Shown here piece by piece: positions 36,005 to 47,684 of a DNA stretch of 64,000 nucleotides. Source of the stretch: Onchocerca volvulus (lineage: Eukaryota > Nematoda > Chromadorea > Rhabditida > Onchocercidae); the NCBI GenBank assembly GCA_000499405.2, contig HG738137.1, positions 20,174,603 through 20,238,602 of the forward strand. Reading direction: 5' to 3'. Each line of letters opens with the position of its first letter. The first letter of the stretch is position 1. Under the pieces are notes generated by a model. The model made no database searches. It was not told the origin of the DNA and worked only from the letters and a program-made list of their open reading frames with translations. A program made the position numbers and the translations under genes.

Positions 36005-39000
36005 ATGAATGTTTACTATCATTATCATGACGATTCTATTGATTCTGCTCATTCGAACAGTGCTGAATCGTCCCAAAAAAATTCCAAACGTTTCAATGAG
36101 TTTCGTCAGTTCATGAAAGGGAGAAAGAATATCGAAAAGGTAAATTTTTTCGTATGTTTATTAAAACATTGAAAAAAAGAAAGCAAATGTTTGTTATCTT
36201 GTCAGGCATCTCCATGTGATCAGTTAACCTGTTCATTACTGAGTGAATCAATCAGCGGACGTAAAATTTCATTGGAAAGGAAGGTGTTTGAAATTAAAGA
36301 ACGGGATGAAGAGCGCGACAAGACCCTATCAAGACGTTTTAGTGTTCCGGAAAAGGTATTTAACTAACCTGATAAATTTTTTCTATTCAAATTCATCCAA
36401 TTTTGAAAAAATAATTCCTCATATTCTGTCCATTTATTTATTCATTTGTTTCTCAGTCTGTTCATGATTCTAAGGTATTTGATATATTAAATTCGTTTTA
36501 TCGATGTTATTTCATATTTGAAACATTTACTGAATTTGCACTTAATAAATCTATTGTCTTAAATCTTCAGCTTGAATAATCCTAATTTGTTTTTGGATAT
36601 TTATGAAATTTCGCTGACATTATGAGATTGAAGTTTAGGGTATGTTATAATAATAGAACATGATACATAATTTATATTCCACTGAGTTTCCATTAGTTTC
36701 AAATGATATTTCTAGATTTCCTGTTCAAATACATCCTCTTAGCATAAAGAAGAACCAAAAAAAAAAGCCTTCACTTATCGAAATTTAAATTTGCCTTTAC
36801 TCGTTATTTAGATCCCATGAAGAAGATATACTTGCTATATAAATTATTATGACTGATCAGCAAAAAAAAAAATTGAAATGTTTTTATAGGTAAGTTTGGT
36901 GCGAGCATTAAAAAGAAACTATTAGAATATACTGAAACTTATTTTTGCAGTAAAAACCTTAATTTAAAATTTTCTAAATTTCATTTAAAAATTTTTTCTT
37001 ATTTCAGACTTTATATTAGTGGGACAGGATGACCAACCTGTAATTTCTTTTCTTATAAATAAAAAACTTATATTTATCCGTTGTGTTCATAATAGAAAAA
37101 GTATAGAAATAAGTAACTCTCTCCTCCTGTTTAACTTTCGATTGAAAAATTAATTCGAGATCAATTCGTAAAATACAGCCTTAGTTATTGCTTGCAAAGA
37201 TTCTGAAAAAAAAAAATTATTATCTTGATGAAAAGGTCTTAAGAATAAAGTCTGATCTTTGATTTTCCTCCGGAAAGTAATTTAATTTTCTTAATTTCAT
37301 CTTCAACCTAAATGTTTCCTAAAAAATTAATAACTGATTTGAATATTTCGTATGATATTTTCATTGATTTTACTAGACTGAAATTTTCTTTTAACTAAAA
37401 TATTTTTTTTCAAAAAATTTCTTCAAATTTAAAGAAATATCAATCAAAGATATTATTTAGGATTATGTGATATTGCGCCAGTCTCGGGAACGTCAGCTGC
37501 ATGTTGTTGCTGCATTTGGTATGTCTTATTGTGCAAAATAAATGGCTTTGTAAATGAAAAGCTTAAAAGTTGAAGTTCGCTTTCTGGAATAATATCTCAG
37601 GGGAATCGAAGGTGTTCAAATCGAGAAAGGATAAGAAGATGTCGTAGTCCTTGCCATCCTTTGGCAACGTTGGCTTTCGACATTCTACCCTGATTTTATG
37701 CTTTTTCTGATCCGTAGAATGCCCGAAGATTTGAAGCACGAAAAATATAATAAACTTTAGAATCTGTTTGCTTCTATTTCTATTTCGATGTTGCAGATAG
37801 ACATACGGATCCTTACAAGCAATACATGCAGTCTTTATTGTGTTATGATTTAGCACCAATCCATGGATCAGCCGTATTGATTGACGGTGATCTCCCGGTA
37901 CATTTTACTTTTGAATTGCAATACTCAACTTTTGTTCCCCCCCAAATTCTCCCCCAATTTTTTCAATTCAAATTGTGGATTGTTTGCAAGTTCGTTTGAC
38001 AAGTGATGGAAACAAAAGATCTGTCTTCATTTCTCTCGGATATTCTACATGTAACATATCCAGTGTGGATTTCAGATGCGTAAATCACTCCTAGCGCTTT
38101 ATCAATCAGGACACGAGGCGGCTATAGTAATAAATTCAATTGCACATAACGCGATAGGTATGATAACTGTTACTGATTGTCTTCGTGCGATCGATCTAAC
38201 TCTCAATATCGATTCTGAAATAGGTGATCGCCCGGTTCGCGATTTTATCAAAATATACGGCAAGAAAAGAATTGTCGCTGCAACTGTTAATATGTCGTTA
38301 GTGGTCTCAGTTATTTCGGATTTCTTTCTATAATTAATTTAATTATAGGTACTGAAAGTAACTACCCTATGATGAAATCGAGCCATAAGTAGCCAATTTG
38401 ATAATTGGTTCACGGAAAAACTGGACCATAAAACGTGTTATTCCGTATCACATAATTGCAATGCTAGATATCGCTATATAGTCTTATTCTAATCAAGAAA
38501 AACAGCAAAATTTATAACTGTGAAAAGCAATAATCCTTCAAAAAAAAAAAAAAATGCCGCATAAAGTTGATTTGGATGGCGCGATAAATTATCGCTTTCT
38601 GGAAATATCATATCTCAGTTGATAAAAGAATCATAAATTAGTTTTATTGTCTATAACCTTTTGTTGGATCATATTGTTTTCTGGGAGTTCCATCTGAAGT
38701 ACATTTCATTCTTCGTTTTAATATTGCAGTGTTTGGGATACAGCTAGATTGTTTTGCCTCAATCATGTTCACCGTATACCCATATTTCAAATTGATGAGA
38801 ACGACCTGTTCACTGATATTCTCTATATGTTATCTCTGCGACGAATTTTCTGTGAAACTATTGTCAAATTGGTTTGCTTTTTTAAGAATTTGCTCACGAT
38901 GATTTAAAAAAATTCTTCTAATAAGTGGAAAAACAAGAATGAATTTGACAGCGTGAAATATCATGGGAAGTGGTATTTAGGTATCTAATATGCTCAAAGT

Positions 39001-40323
39001 TGGATAAAAAAAAATTTCAATTGTCTATTTTCCTTATTTTTTCATATCTTTGAAAACTTATATTTATATTTGAAAATATTTAGATAGAACCAAGTTTTTC
39101 ACTGGCTCCACATCTAAAGCATCGAACATTGCTCGACTCCGGTATTGGCACATGGAAGAATATTGTTACGGTTGTAATTTTGTTATTCACAGTTGCATTT
39201 TAAAATTACAGTGACTTGAAAATATAAATTGTTGATAATTGGCTTATAAGAAACTGGAGAGAAATTCGTTGATTTGATCAATCAGAAAATTAAAAATTTG
39301 CACCTCTTAACCTATTTGCTACCAAGCAAATTTTAATTTTTAAAAGCGAATTTTGAATTCGCAATGAACAGAACAAAGGAACACCAAATATTTTAAAGTT
39401 CAGCGTTATTTTGTCTCATATTTTTTGTTCAGTTCCTTATTTCTATTGATTTTTTTTTTTCGGGATAAAAAGGGTTTAATTAATGACGAATAATGCTGGA
39501 TAAGAATGATGATTTCTGTGTTGCTAAATTCAGCTCGATCTAATCAAATTCCAGATCACAAGTAATGCATGTTGTGGTGAAGTAATTGAAAAACTTTTAA
39601 CGGGAAAATTATCATGCATTGCTGTGGTTAATGAACGTAATATGCTGCTTGGAAAAATCAGTAAAAATGAAATTATGCATGAGCTTGTAGAACACTCCAA
39701 CAATTACCTGGAAATTATTAATGTACCTGTCAAGGTTATTAACAATTTATTTAGATAATTAGGTCCATAAATTTGAATTCCACTTTTTGATCTTATGTTA
39801 GGGAGCATTGATAAATTTTTCGGTCTCCGAGACAGGAAGCCGAAGTTTAAGTATAATTATTTGCAAATATCAAACATCTCTGTCAGGCTTCAATGTGTCC
39901 TTTGATAGGTTTTTTGATGGAAAATATAATAAATAATGTGCTAAAAAATATAACGAAAGATAATAAAAATAATTTGTTGAGCCAAATTTGGGGTTGATTA
40001 TATAGAAAGGTAATAAAGCATCCTTGGCTTAGTTAAGATCAAAACTGTATTGATGATCTTATGACTTATCGTTGCTCAATATATTGCGTATTTAATTTGT
40101 TGAAACAGTTTGTTATCATTTCTAGAATGTTTATCGCGTTCCGCCATTTGGTCGTCCGACCCATACCGTATACGAAGTGATCGCTTTGTTGTTATCATCT
40201 AATGACCAGTGTTTGTTTATTGTTGACTGCAATCAACGTGTTGTGGCTACTGTTGCCTTCATCGACATTATGGATTATATTTTGAATTCGAGTGAAATCC
40301 ATCACGAAATCAATGTTGGCTAA
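36005..40323 (+). CDS. divergent AMP-activated protein kinase gamma subunit (four CBS repeats)
   Basis: Regulatory nucleotide-sensing subunit of the AMPK heterotrimer. Exons: 36005-36139, 36206-36355, candidate microexon 36457-36474 (18 nt), 37461-37518, 37797-37897, 38076-38296, 38730-38871, 39084-39170, 39534-39734, 40126-40323; phases agree and give about 436 aa. The N-terminal 120 residues are charged and low-complexity. CBS1 about 127-190 (YKQYMQSLLCYD, GMITVTDCLRAIDL), CBS2 about 205-275 (HVHRIPIFQID, SLRRIF), linker with SGIGTWKNI matching the family's IGT-NI motif, CBS3 about 305-365 (CIAVVNE, KISKNEIMHEL), CBS4 about 372-436 (YRVPPFGRPTHTVYEVI, FIVD, FIDIMDYIL). Spacing of the repeats is canonical, but several nucleotide-contact positions differ from vertebrate gamma1. 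C. elegans has several gamma paralogues (aakg-1 to -5), some atypical; which this matches is not settled. Exons upstream of 36005 cannot be excluded. Confidence 0.88.
36457..36474 (+). other. candidate 18-nt microexon of the AMPK gamma gene
   Basis: It is bounded by TTTCTCAG and GTATTT, encodes SVHDSK, and is phase 0 on both sides, so it could be included or skipped without a frame change. It sits between exons 36206-36355 and 37461-37518, which also join in phase without it. Confidence 0.5.
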
Positions 40324-40400
40324 ATAAGAGCTTTAAAGCTTACGAAGTGTAGATTACGCATTATATTTATGTATCAGTTATAGAATGTGCTAGAGTTATA

Positions 40401-40565
40401 TCATGCTTCTTATTTATTCAACTCTTTTTGTGGTAAATACGACAAAATATTTGCTTAGGTTATGTTAAACATGAATCTGTCAGGTATTAATTCGTCATGC
40501 TTCTTGTTTATCCAACTTCCTTCGTGATAAGTACGACCAAATACTTGCTCAGGTTATGTTAAACA
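40401..40565. repeat. diverged 71-bp direct repeat
   Basis: Units 40401-40471 and 40495-40565 both begin with tcatgcttct and end with caggttatgttaaaca or its near copy. Identity is about 84% by eye. They lie 80 bp downstream of the gamma-subunit stop codon, so probably in or just past its 3' UTR. Confidence 0.8.
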
Positions 40566-42161
40566 ATGCTACTTGATCTTTTCTGCTTACTTGTTAATCA
40601 AATAATTTTTTTGAATGGTCATCTAAAATTCTTTTACCATGGAAATTATCGTTTTTTAAAAAACCATTTGTTGCCTTTCCTGTAACATTCCTTCCAGAAA
40701 TTGCTTAGTCTCTTATTTTTCCAAAAAAAAAAAAAAAAAAAAAAAGAAAAAAAACATTTTTCTAATGATCAAACATAATTATTACTTCTTATAGTTGTTT
40801 AGTAACGAAGAAATGTAACGTGAATTAGAAGACGTATTTAGCAGGTGAGCGCAATAAATACAGCTATCAGATGAAGAATTCGAAAGACAAGTTTTTGATC
40901 TTTTACAAAGTGATGCTTTATGTTTCTTGCTAATTCCCGCCTTCTGTATGTTATTGATTCGATTTTAGTTACACCAATATGGTTGTACGGGTTTTCAATT
41001 GAAATGATAACTTTCAGAAGTTATTATTATTCAGTTGATGGTTGACATGATTGACGGTAATTACTTCGTGTGATTATTTACCTTTTAATTCATTTATCAC
41101 CATTGTATAAGTACTTCTGTTCATCTTTTTCAATTAGATCATATTTCTACTAACTTTTAGATTTTTGTTAGTACTGGTTCCATTTGAAAATATCTTTCGT
41201 GAACATTATCTTTTGTTAATACGTGTATATTGTTGATGAAGACTCATATGAAGGTGAAGATTATGGCTGGGAGTTTCTTTTAGTAATCTATCATACAGCG
41301 CGATTTCCTCAAATATGAATAAAAAGATGAAAAATTTACTTATTGCTCAAATCATTATCAGATATGCTCTTTCATCCTCATATCATATTTCATCTATTAA
41401 ATGCAACAAAAGTAATTGCCTTCAACACCGAATTTTCACATAGAAACACGTCACCTAAGGCAAATGGATTGACATAGAAGTCAAACAGAAGTGAGAAAGA
41501 AGATAATGAATGAACTATAACCTTCTTTCTGCAAATGCTTATTTGTCCCTGTAATGATCAGAAATAGAATGAAATCAAATTTAAAAGCGAAGTGAATATC
41601 AGTATTATCAAGCCATTGATGTATACATAAGAACAATGAAATATATTCTTTGGTTAGTTTTTTCAACAGGTCGTATGCCATTCATTACTGAAATTTATGA
41701 ATGCGAAGATGTTTGGCAGAATAGGATGAAATGCCTTAATATGAAATAAATAGAGTTTTTAGCGAAGATATTTCGTTTACTCAACTTGGTCAACTTACAA
41801 ACGAACCACAAGTTACCTAAATTATAATTTTTAAATCATAAAATGTGTACAACATTTGTGAAATACATGTCAAATTCATCACTAAGGTTCTGGATGCTAC
41901 TGATGAACGAATATATCTGTCATTCCAAGTTGATCGTTTTTTATCAAACAGTTTTTTTTCTTCTCATTTTAAAGATACACAAATCATCAAAGTTGTGAAC
42001 ACTTCACGCAACATCGATACTAACCAGAATATTAATCTGAATGATAAACGATTTCCGACCTTCTCGACAGGTGTTTAAGAGGATAAAAAAATGGAAAAGG
42101 CTGCTACAACCTCTCAATCAGCTCCTTCCAAATCAACTAGCCCTGAAAATGAAAATGACTG

Positions 42162-42289
42162 AGTTCTGCTTATCAATAATGCTCACTTGGAGTAAACATT
42201 CAACTTCTAAGCTTCATTCAAGCAAGCAAGATGTCATACTCATTGAAAGCCTGAAAATACGTTGAAGACGTTTCACGCCACAATTCCTC
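42162..42289 (-). repeat. dispersed repeat, copy B of a 129-bp pair
   Basis: Inverted relative to copy A at 10471-10599. On the minus strand, coding-like text continues upstream to about 42517 (for example FDRGVAAPLTDADTF and TVSKPFGTSSS), interrupted by stops, so this may be the tail of a decayed element or pseudogene of unknown family. Confidence 0.75.
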
Positions 42290-42644
42290 CAATTCTCATG
42301 TTTACTTCGGTTCAGGTTCAAATTGCTGGGATCTTTAACATGATGCTGCCATTGATGAACTCGTCCCGAATGGTTTAGAAACAGTTTTGACGATTTGTGA
42401 GTTGCAGATGAGTAGTACATTGATGAATGTGTCCGCATCAGTTAGTGGAGCTGCAACACCACGATCGAAGGTGAGTGATAAGGCTTTCGTGATGATAATC
42501 TGGAAAAGACTGGTCATGCTGCAGTATGTAAGAAAAGAGTTTCTTGATTTCTAAAACAATTCCTTTTTTCTGGAAAAACACTGGGAGCTTTCTACTGTGG
42601 AGACAGTAAGAGATCTTTCATGAACTTTTAATCCTGTAGCAACG

Positions 42645-45600
42645 ATGTCTGTTATATCCACTTCTTTTCTTGTGAAGTATGTCAAAAAAAAAGAACTACA
42701 GACCAAAGTTAACAAATTCCAGATCGATGCTCTCTCACGAGATGATCTGATCCGTTTCGTCAAAAAACAAATTGAAAAACTGAAAACTACTAAATGTGAA
42801 AATGAAAAGCTCAAAATCGAATTGGCAGAAATGCGGAAGGATTTCACTGTATGTTGACAGTCTGCTAGATAATTTCAAATTTCAGTCATACAAGTTCGCG
42901 TCATTTGTACTGACTCTGATATTATCTTTCTGCTAGGTTACAGTGCTCACTTATAGGCAATCGTTAAAAAATTTTGATTTTATCTCCAGCTATTTTTTAT
43001 CTTGTAAGCACTGTTTATTTTAATCTTTTCATGCTATATCAACAAGAGTATAGTAACCCATAAATAGTGTCGAAACTGTTTTATGCTGTTTTTTAAATAG
43101 TTTCAGAAATTTGAAGAGAAGCTGCATGTCGAGCAAGAAAAAAACAACGAAAAAGAAGAAGAAATTCGACAGTTGAATGAAGTTAATTTTGAGATTTTAT
43201 AAAATATCGCCTAATGTTGCTGATATATTAATGATTCTGCTATAAGAACATTCGGCAGTGATATCAGTTACATTTTAAAAAATGATATAATTGGATGTCA
43301 TAACATATTTCAGTACAGTAGCAAATTTTTTTTTTTTTTTTGTTTCATATTCCTCTATTTAATACAGATAAGACACTCAACAAAAATTTCGCATCAGGAG
43401 AATGAATCTTAACATAAAAATGATTCTTGATGACTCAAAGAATAATTTTTTTATTTTGTTTTTCAGAAGTGTAGTAATCTGAAAATGGAGTGCTCGGAAT
43501 TGATGCTACAACTCGGAAAATTGAAGACGGAGTTAGAACTCCAGGTGGTTAAAAAAACTTCAATTTCAATATTTTCCGGAAATTTCATTAGTACACAGTA
43601 TTTAATTAAATATTTCTTCATCTCCTATTTTTCAGCAGAACGAGAAAAATGAAAAACGAAGAAAATTGAAAAGTAACTTGAAAGATTACGATATGCAGGA
43701 ATTTCTTCAAGATATTAAAAAAGTCATTTTTAGGAAGTGGATGGAAACGCTGAATTAAATAAACATAGCAGTAAATCGAATGATAGTGACAGAATTGCCG
43801 TTTGTAACATTCAGTTGCAGAATGAACTGGCTTCAGTAAAAGATCTGCTTCAAAAACAAACAGAAAAATGTGACGAGGTATTTTTTGATTTTAAAGTCAG
43901 TTTCTTTCTGAATATTTTCGATAAGAACTTCTAATTATTAGATTTATAAATATATCATCTTGAGTTGATTTTCACCCTGATTCTTCCAGCAAACAATGGA
44001 AAAAGAAAAATTGACATATACAGTTGCTGAATTACGTTCGTTATTGGATGATGCTTATATGCAGCTCGAATCTTACAAAGAAGTTATTATTTCACTTTTT
44101 TATCTAGTTTTTTTTTTTTTTTTTTATCAAGTTGAAGTGTGAAAGAGCAGAACATTTGCAGTAGTTGGCTTTTTATTGAAAAACATGAAAGTTAGTGTTG
44201 GGAAATCAGACTTCTCTGTTCAGTTCATTTACTGATTAATATTATTTGTTAATCTTCATAAACTTTAAAACTTTCCTAATTTTACCTTATTATTAAATTT
44301 CGCTAAATTTGTTCTTATTCATTTGAGCGTCCAAAGATTCAAAGTATAATTTAAACAGTGGAGCAAATGATATAATTTTTTCTACTAAATGCAGAAAAAG
44401 AGTGTGGAAAATGTGATCACATTAGAAATGGCGGATTTTGAGAAAACAGTTGATCGACTGCAGAAAGAGCTTAAAGCAGGAAATCTCGAAAAATTCTCTT
44501 TGCGGTCAGATTTGGAAGCAGCAATGATGGAAATAAACAATATTCGTGAAGAAAAAACTCTTCTCAGTGATAACATTACGAAGCTGAACGCTGCACTCAA
44601 AACATTAAAGGAAGAAATGGAAGGCAGGTTATCTTTTTTTTGCTTGATTTAATAATATGTCAGTATTTGCTAAAGTTGTATGCTGATTATAATAATGTTT
44701 TTTGAAAACAAAAATGATTGTGTTCGTCCTTATTATTTATCTTACTTTAGAGAGAAAAGCAGAACTTGCTTTACATGAAAAAGAACGAAAAGATCTGATG
44801 GAAGAACTCCAGAAGCAAGTTTCTGTTCAGAATAATGAACGAGAGCAGCTGTTAACAGTAATTGCAGTAAACGAGAAAAAAATTGAAGATTTGGAGGCAC
44901 TGAATGCTTCATTAAATCGGCAATTGATATCACTTTGTTCTCAACGTGAATCATTGCAACGACAGCTCGATGATCTCTCTAAGGAGCATTCAACTTTTAG
45001 GGTAAAATTATCGGGTCGATCTAAACCTTAAATTGACATTTCGATTTTCAAACTACCATTTTCTTTTTTCAAATTAACATTTTAGTATTTCGAACTATTT
45101 TTACATTGCTAGGAGATCATAATTATAGATGCGAGCCCTTTACGTATTGGAACAAAAGAAAAATGACGGCGATGATTATGCGAAGGGAGAAATTGAAATA
45201 TTAGAGGAAACGATTCGACAGCAAAAGAAGACAATTGACAGTTTGACGTAATTTTTTGGTTGTTTTCATTTCAGTTCATAAAATTTAGGAAACAAAGGAA
45301 TTCATTCCTCAGAAAACTTGAATTTTTAAAATTGTAACAATTTTGTCTATTTCAAGGAATTCACATCACATGTTGCAAGGCGAACTTGATTCTTCATCGG
45401 GACATGTTAGAACACTTTCCACCGAAATATCGAATTTACAGCGACAACTTAACATTGCCATTGAGTCCCACAAAAGAGAGTAAATTTTAATTCACTTTTA
45501 TTCTTTATATTAGCTTTTCAGCAGTTTTCTGTTGTTCAAATATTGTTTTTATTGTTATAAATGATTCATATTTAGAATTGCCGAGAAATTTTAATCATGA

Positions 45601-47684
45601 CAAACTTAGCACATTATAATCTAGAAGCACACTTCATTGTTTTTGTGAATTTCTGAGTGAGTAAAAAAATCGTGCAACTAATCTCAAAAATGTTATACTT
45701 CGTATTTTTAGATTGTCAGAACAACGTCGAGAATTCGAATTACGACTTGTGTCTGAAACAAATTTAAATAATAAACTATTGGCTCAGATTGATGCAAATT
45801 CTGTTTCACACAATCAGGAAAAGGAGAATTTGTTGACGACTGCACGACAAGAACGTGAAGGTTTAGAAGAAGAAATTGAGTGTTTAAAACGTGCGTTGGA
45901 TGAAGAAGTAAAGCGGAGAACAGAGATGGAAAAGATTCAAAAAGCAATGACTGCGGAAAATGTAGCTATCCAATTACAGAAATCTTCTACAGATATTCTG
46001 CCATTCAGGTCTGAAAAATTATGATAATCTAAATGCTATTGGTAGTGCAAGATAGTGCTCATTGATTACTTTTTTTTAAAAGTTGTTGTTTTCTTAGGTT
46101 AAATAGAGGCACGATCAGTTCAGTGAGTTTGAAAAACGAAGTACCTATTATCACTGAGAGTATTGGTAAAATCTGTTATTAATCCATAGCATTATAGTAT
46201 ACTTTTTAAAATGAAATTTTTTTTTGTTTACTTAAAATTAGTGATTTCTCCACGAATATTTATTATAGCTTCTCTCTGAATCGAGCTTCAAGAGAGAACG
46301 CAGTTGCAGCAGACAAAAGTGCAAAAAATGATGACAATGAAGAAAAATGTGAAGAAAAGTCACTGGAGGAAGTGATTTATGGTGAATCTGAAGAACTAAT
46401 CATAACTGATATTTGGAACCAACCGGATAACTCAATAACCCAGCAGGATGTCATCCGAATGATTACCAGACAAGTTCGATTAATTCGATTATTCTGAAGA
46501 AATTTATGGAAAATCCATTTGATAACTATATAATTTATGAAATTTGATTCATTTAGTTAGAGCATGCGCGAGAACTCCTGAATGAAAGTGAAGCAACGAA
46601 TGCAAGATTGATAGAGCAAACAAAACTTTTGAAGGATGAGATTCGCAGGATGGAGCGTGATCGTGAGCGTGAAAATCATTTGGCCAATACTGAGTATTTG
46701 AAGGACGTTATTATGAAAGTAAGCGAAATTTTAGTGTGATTTAATTGTAGATCTGTATAACTAAAATCTAATGCGAAATTTGTACCATTGACTTTTATTT
46801 GGTGTTTGATAGGATGGTACTTTTCTGCTCTGAATTTCTGTGCTGCAGTGTATACGTAAGAACTAAATTTTTGCCGCAAATGCTTTTATGTTGCTTTTGA
46901 AAAAAGCACTGTTACGGCATATGTGCAAGCTAGATCTATCGGAGCATCTGCTTAAATCTGATCCTGTGGTATATCCCAATAAATCTATTATATATATTTA
47001 TCGCTATAAATCTAAAAATTTTATTAGTCATATTATCATCACAGCAATGATGTATTGTCATGCTTATATGATAGTATCAACGTTTCTGTCCAAATATTTT
47101 GAGACGAAATTATGATTTTTGCCAGTTCATTGCACCAGAGAAAGTTGCCGATGAACGTGGTCATCTGATACCAGTTCTGACAACAATGTTGAAATTGAGC
47201 AACGATGAAGTGAATTTGCTCAGTCAGGTAGCTGAAGGTACAATTTCTGCCTTTTTTAATCGCAGAAAACTAAAATTGAAGTTTTTCTGAAAATTTTTAA
47301 AAGTTGTATAAATTCTCGTATATTTATTGCTAATGGAAATTGAAATTGATTAAAATCTGAATGAAATTAGAGAATATTTTGAATGTTCGAAAAGTTAGCT
47401 ATCATTTTTCAGGTTTTTACAATAAATGCAAATTGAATTTACAATATTTGAAATTACAATATCTCAGAAATTCTCTAAAATGGTGTTTTTTACAAGTAAA
47501 TACAAATAAGCTCATAAGACGAAGGTTTACTATCGACTTATCTTCATTTTTAATTTTCAAATTCCCATCATTTATAGAGCCTGATATTTTTAAAAATTAA
47601 ATCTTGTTAATTTTAGCAGATATTATGACGAATAAAACGACAGCATCGACTTGGAGAGATTATATTTGGTCTGCCTTACCTTAA
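42645..47684 (+). CDS. gcc-2: GRIP and coiled-coil golgin, GCC2 type
   Basis: Trans-Golgi tethering golgin; the C-terminal GRIP domain of this family binds Arl1-type small GTPases. Exons: 42645-42848, 43107-43181 (or from 43101), 43467-43544, 43734-43877, 43990-44082, 44395-44627, 44755-45001, 45129-45247, 45357-45479, 45712-46008, 46098-46165, 46286-46473, 46557-46718, 47126-47237, 47617-47684; about 736 aa. The N-terminal ALSRDDLIRFVKKQ matches the conserved LPKEDLIKFAKKQ start of GCC2. The middle is almost continuous heptad coiled coil rich in Glu, Lys, Leu and Gln. The C-terminus (LLNESEATNARLIEQ, LLKDEIRRMERD, EYLKDVIMKFI, LIPVLTTMLKLS, W near the end) aligns throughout with the GCC2 GRIP region, including the essential Tyr (about 670). 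It is much shorter than human GCC2, having lost most of the coiled coil. The last junction is ambiguous by one codon. A possible extra exon at 43637-43730 has no usable donor. Confidence 0.92.

Larger units (their letters stand above)
40324..42644. other. intergenic, AMPK gamma to golgin gene
   Basis: No gene was found in these 2.3 kb. The interval contains a 71-bp direct repeat (40401-40565), a poly-A tract near 40722-40745, and copy B of the repeat shared with 10471-10599. Confidence 0.6.

Noticed and set aside
37027..37039. 13-bp match (ggatgaccaacct) to the stem of the 5.9-kb hairpin
   Set aside because: A match of this length is expected by chance in a 64-kb AT-rich window, and the flanks do not match.
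42162..42517. Minus-strand coding-like text as a host pseudogene
   Set aside because: Stops are shared with the copy at 10471-10599, so a repeat is the simpler explanation; no protein family was recognised.
42551..42847. 98-codon minus-strand frame opposite the golgin first exon
   Set aside because: Antisense shadow of a Lys/Glu-rich coiled-coil exon; the plus strand matches the GCC2 N-terminus.
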